64,000 nt of DNA, from assembly GCA_963682055.1 (NCBI GenBank), contig OY821745.1, positions 1,123,501 to 1,187,500 on the forward strand, given 5' to 3'. The position numbers and the translations under genes are program-made. This document shows positions 59,326 to 64,000 of this stretch, in pieces (the first letter of the stretch is position 1; the number at the start of each line of letters is the position of its first letter). The stretch is from Primula veris. Lineage: Eukaryota > Streptophyta > Magnoliopsida > Ericales > Primulaceae. Below the pieces are notes generated by a model. It ran no database searches, had not been told where the DNA came from, and saw nothing but the letters and a program-made list of their open reading frames with translations.

Positions 59326-62300
59326 TAGTATCAGATATGAGAGCTATAATAACGTATCTCCATCTCCGCCCCCGCTTAACCTTTCCTTACCGAAACCCGA
59401 ACCCGCTATCTCTTTCCTTCAACCGGGTTTTCCACGACGTGTCCGGTTCAGAAACCGATCCGATCACCACCTCCTGGTCCGGGTCTGTTTCCGGGTCGGG
59501 TCATGATCATAGTGTTTCGGATAATCGAACCGTGTATACTGTTTACGATGCTTTATCGGGACGGTTGGTGACTCAGAGAGGGGAGAAACCTGAAGAGGAT
59601 CGAGACGGGAGCGATCCGGTTGAGGAGAGGGAGAAGGTGGAGAGAGGAGATGTTAGGAGAGGGGAGAAACCTGAAGAGGATCGAGACGGGAGAGAGACGG
59701 TTGAGGAGAGGGAGAGAGGGGATGTTAGGAGAGAGAGTTTCGTTGTAGGCGAGTCCGGAAAATCAGTTTCTATTTATTTTAATTGTTAATTATTAGATAT
59801 GAAGTTTGGGATTAAACATGATTAAATAGGGAAATAATATTATTTATTGTGTTTTTTAATTATTATCTGTGAAAACATGATTTAGTAAGGAAATGGTATT
59901 TTTGGTGTTTTTTTAATTTATATCTGTGAAATGTTTTTGGTAGTGAGGAGTTAGATATGTAGTTGGGGAATAAAACGTGATTAAATGGGAAATATTTTTT
60001 TTGTTTTTTTATATTTTATATATTGAAACATGGTTAAATAGGAAAATTGTATTTTTGGTGTTTTTTAATTATTATCTGTGAAGTGTTTTTGGTAGTGAGG
60101 AGTTAGGTATGGAGTTTCGGGTCAAAATATGATTGGAAAAGAAATTAGTAGTTTGTGTGTTTTTTTTTAATTATTTGTGAAATGATTTTGGTTTGAATTT
60201 CTTCTTTATCAGATTTAAATGGGAGTTGATATGCAGAACTGTAGTTGAACTGATATCGGTTTTTGATAGAATTATTGAATATTTGTTAAAGGTTACTGGA
60301 AACGGAAAACTATGAATAAAATCTAGCATCGGAAGGTATCATATAACTATACTGATTATGGCAATTGGTAGTATTGATTAATTCTCGGTTTGATGTATTT
60401 TGGTTTGCTGACTTAAACATGCATAAATTTTAGGTTATTGATAAAATAATTGAATGACTATAACAGGTATTGGGAACAAAAAGAGTGGGAAAGGAAAAAG
60501 AAAGGTGCATTGGGTGTGCTCGAGCTGTGGGCACTCGGAGGGGCAGTGGTGGGGATCGTGCCGAAATTGTAATAAAGTTGGAACTGTTCAAAAATTTCTA
60601 GAAGGGGATATTGATAATGGAAGTGGTGGGAAAATAAACGGATTCGAGGTATCAGAAAATGCGGTGAAGTCATGGTTGCCTCAGCAAGCTGTTTCTGTCC
60701 CTTTGAAGTTAACTGATGTGAATCGGGGTGTCAATCAGATGACTTGGCGAATCCCCTTGTAAATTTTCCGTTTACTTACACATTGTATGAATTCTTATAT
60801 ATCCAATCTGGAAGAGTTTGGTCCTTGGCTAACATAGTATCATATACGCCAATCTATATACGTTAGAAAGTAGTTCAGGGTATATTGCTTTCATATACTA
60901 TATTGAAATAAAATCACTGTCTGGGGACTACATAGGAAAAGTGTGATAGGTAAATGTACAAAAGCATAAAATATGTATAGAATAGCGTTTATGAATTTTA
61001 GTTTCCTGAACTTATTCGTACCTCAACCTATGATTTTTCATCTTTCTTTTCTCTTTGGTACACCAAGTGTATTACTAAACTGCTAAAGATGAAATGTCGA
61101 TGTACTGATCACAAATTGTTGTAGGTTTATGTGCACAATCAAAATCAAACTACACGTTAGTGTAATGTGTAATTAATCGGCTTTTGAGGTTAAAACTTAA
61201 AAGGGTATTGGCTAGCTGTAGGCATATTAGCTAACCCTTTACTTTTGAATGTGTATTCGTGTTGTTTCTACTGCTTATACATGTCATGCTCGACTTCCAG
61301 GTGTGGACTCTTTGGAAGTGAAGTCGCTAGGGTGTTAGGTGGTGGCCTTGTGCCTGGTATATTTCTTCTTCTTTTTGAAGTCGTTACGGGGCCTTATATG
61401 TAATTTTTATATTAGTTTATGATTTTCATTTGGTGGTTAGACACTGCAGTGGAACCTTGGATGTTTCTAACATGTTTCATGGTATTTGGTTGGTATTTTA
61501 GGTTCTTTAGTTTTAGTTGGCGGGGATCCTGGTGTTGGGAAGAGTACACTATTGTTGCAGGTGAGGATTATTTTTTTATTGAGCTTATTTGAATCAATTT
61601 CATTCTGTTTGCCTCCTTAAGGGAAAAAACTCTTTATTGAGCCTCAGTGGTACTTTTTACATTAAATATATGCTGATTATAAATCCTACTTTTGATTTTG
61701 GAGATTGCTGCTATGATTGCAGAAGGGGTTGATAATGATGAGCCAGCTCCAGTTATTTACGTGTCTGGTGAAGAGGTTGGTTTTCTGCTGATCCTTTTTA
61801 CACATATGTAATGACTAATGAGTAATTCTGTGTGGGTGTAAATTGGTTTTCTCCACACCATCATGATTTTGCCTTGATCTATGATCAGTCTTCTGAAACT
61901 ATTATAAATCCTCGCGTCTTTATTTTTCTTATGTTAGCATTTCGTTGTTTTTCTCCTGTAATTTTCTATCTCCCATTTAATCCTGTGAGTGAAGTAGGAT
62001 AAACTAGGCATACTGATAAGATGATTTATCAATAAATACCGTATCTTGGCATTATTCATAAGGAGTGACTAGGCACTAATTTTTGTTTATTTACGTGGCA
62101 GAGTGTTGAACAGATTGGAAATAGGGCAGATCGGCTGAACATTGGAACTGAAGAACTTTACTTATACTCCAGTACAGACATCGAGGTATGTATTCCGGAC
62201 ATATATGAATTTTGCAAGGCTCTTTTATCTTCCGTGTAGTCCTGTGAGATATTGAACCACATGTTTGTGATGCCTTACATTTCACCTTTTCACCTACCAT

Positions 62301-64000
62301 CTTATAATTTGATTTTGTGCATTTTTCCCCCCTGTCGATTAAGATGGTTCTGCTTGTTCTTGCTCATAAGCACAAGAATGTCTAATTACTTATTATTGCT
62401 TATTATTCCAGGATATAATGGAGAAGATTCAGAAGCTCTCCCCTCGAGTTTTAATAATTGATTCTATTCAAACTGTTCACTTGAGAGGCGTTACTGGAAG
62501 TCCTGGTGGAATTTTCCAGGTACCATTTGTTAACGCTTTATCAACTTCTCATTGGAGCTTGGGCTTAATATTACTTATGAACACTTTATGTTCTGCAGAT
62601 TTGTAGTCGTTAAAAATATATTACTATTACCTTTAGTTTTTACTCTTTTGGGTGATAATATGTTTTTGTGGAGAATTGGATTTATTAAGTGCCAAATCTA
62701 TATTGTTTCACATTTATGTTATTTTCTTACTATTGGATTTGTATAAGATTTGTTAGAAAAGGTTTTCTTTGTTAAAAAAGGTAAACTATCTTATGTAACT
62801 TTCGTGAGTGCTTGTTTTACTTTCCAAGATCCTTATTTTTAGGTTCAGATGATGTGAAGCCTGAAGTTCAATTGTCGACCGCTTTTATTGTTGTATTAAT
62901 TTGTTTTACTAAATTTATGTCAGGTCAAAGAATGCACTTTTGCGTTGCTTCGATTTGCAAAAAAGACTAACATCCCCGTTCTTCTGGTAAGTTTGTAGCT
63001 TACCCGCAGATTGGTTGACATCTCAAAATGTTTAGTTCCCGCTTTTATAATTAACTGTATATGGACTTACGTGTTTTCATAGTAATAAAGTTTATATAAG
63101 ATGACTTTTTTTTATCCCTGTGGAACATAATTCTTTTCTAAACTTCTTTCGTGATACTGATCCTAAAACGCCAATTCTTGTGTATTTCAGATTGGGCATG
63201 TGACAAAATCTGGAGATATAGCAGGACCACGTGTCTTGGAGCACATTGTTGATGTTGTTCTATATATGGAGGTTTGTATCAGATATCTTGTATTTATCTG
63301 TGATATCCTACTTGTTTCACTCATTCATACTGTTTTCTCTATATTTGGTTTCCGCTGTCTTTGACTTCTAAGTCCTAAGATATCACGATTTCTTTGGATC
63401 GTGTATTATCACTCTCCAATCAGTAATATGATTTGATGTCAGAACGTAAATACTCAACAAGTAATCAGCAATTTGTATCTAAAAACTCTGCAGGGAGAAA
63501 AACATTCATCTCATCGTTTACTTCGACCGATCAAAAATCGATTTGGGTCCACCGACGAGGTATACCTGAAGCACACTTGTATGTCAATCATATCATGGTA
63601 GTTAGTTATGTTTTATTCTGTAAGAACAACTTTATTACTAATGATTAACTACCTTTTGCTTTCAGCTAGGAGTATTCGAGATGTTACCAACTGGATTACA
63701 AGCTGTCACGAACCCCGGTGAGATTTTCTTAACTGAGCAACATACCGATTCTGATGTTCTAGCAGGACTAGCAGTCGCTGTTGTTATGGATGGTTCTCGG
63801 TCTTTTCTTCTTGAAATTCAGGTAGTAACACTGAAGCTAGGTGTGTGTTTTTCTTTTTCTTTGTTGGAAAAATAACCAAGTTGAGACCGTGTCTTGTAAA
63901 ACTGCCGAACGCTTGGCTACTTAGAGTATTTTCTTTTTTACTTCATTGGTTTTCTATTCAGTGTGGTGTAAATTGTACCCCTTTTTTATTGTGCTCAAAA
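59322..64000 (+). CDS. RADA: RadA-like DNA repair protein, organelle-targeted (3' end outside window)
   Basis: Exon 1 starts at 59322 (or in-frame ATG 59337); its 3' end is uncertain. Further exons: 60466-60766, 61301-61356, 61502-61560, 61704-61775, 62102-62185, 62412-62519, 62924-62986, 63191-63271, 63494-63559, 63666-63821, then the window ends. The Arg/Ser-rich start looks like an organellar transit peptide. Then come a C4 zinc finger ([18 protein letters not shown]), [13 protein letters not shown], Walker A (GDPGVGKST), Walker B (LIIDS), [17 protein letters not shown] and the KNRFGSTDE signature. RadA/Sms is a RecA-like helicase for branch migration in recombination; plant forms act in plastids and mitochondria. 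The Lon-like C-terminal domain is beyond the window. Exon 1 has a duplicated charged segment. Confidence 0.92.

Overview
This is plant nuclear DNA, almost certainly from a eudicot. It is AT-rich and has short exons with GT-AG introns and long repeat-filled spacers. It carries plant families: inositol oxygenase, GDSL lipase, F-box/LRR proteins, a poly(A)-binding protein, an organellar RadA and a Ty1-copia element. The species cannot be named from sequence alone.

Layout. 1-2469: no gene seen. 2.5-9.0 kb: left arm of a large inverted duplication, with an F-box gene fragment at its tip and three genes or gene remnants on the minus strand for small secreted cysteine-rich peptides. The third remnant is broken by a LINE fragment. 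9.7-23.5 kb: two tandem copies of a segment that ends in an F-box/LRR gene and carries the same ordered set of tandem repeats upstream. In the second copy one of these repeats has grown into a 2-kb array. The first F-box gene has one premature stop; the second is intact. 24-29.2 kb: simple repeats, a candidate solo LTR, AT-rich spacer and a compact foldback MITE. 29.67-34.12 kb: complete 11-exon inositol oxygenase gene. 36.8-43.06 kb: right arm of the inverted duplication, with two cysteine-rich peptide genes on the plus strand and three mobile-element insertions that are absent from the left arm. 45.4-50.0 kb: five-exon GDSL esterase/lipase gene with a small defective copia element in intron 3. 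50.7-55.7 kb (minus): four-RRM poly(A)-binding-like protein. 57.65-58.62 kb: candidate solo LTR. 59.3 kb to the end: RadA-like DNA repair gene, cut by the window end.

The most unusual content is the mirror-image cluster of peptide genes. Each intact gene has a signal-peptide exon, one intron in the same phase, and a short exon with a CPxCxCC...CC cysteine pattern that I cannot assign to a known family. Because the two arms are near copies, each acts as the empty-site control for insertions in the other. This lets several transposon boundaries and target-site duplications be read directly.

The conserved single-copy genes (inositol oxygenase, GDSL lipase, PABP-like, RadA) look like ordinary independent neighbours, not a functional cluster.
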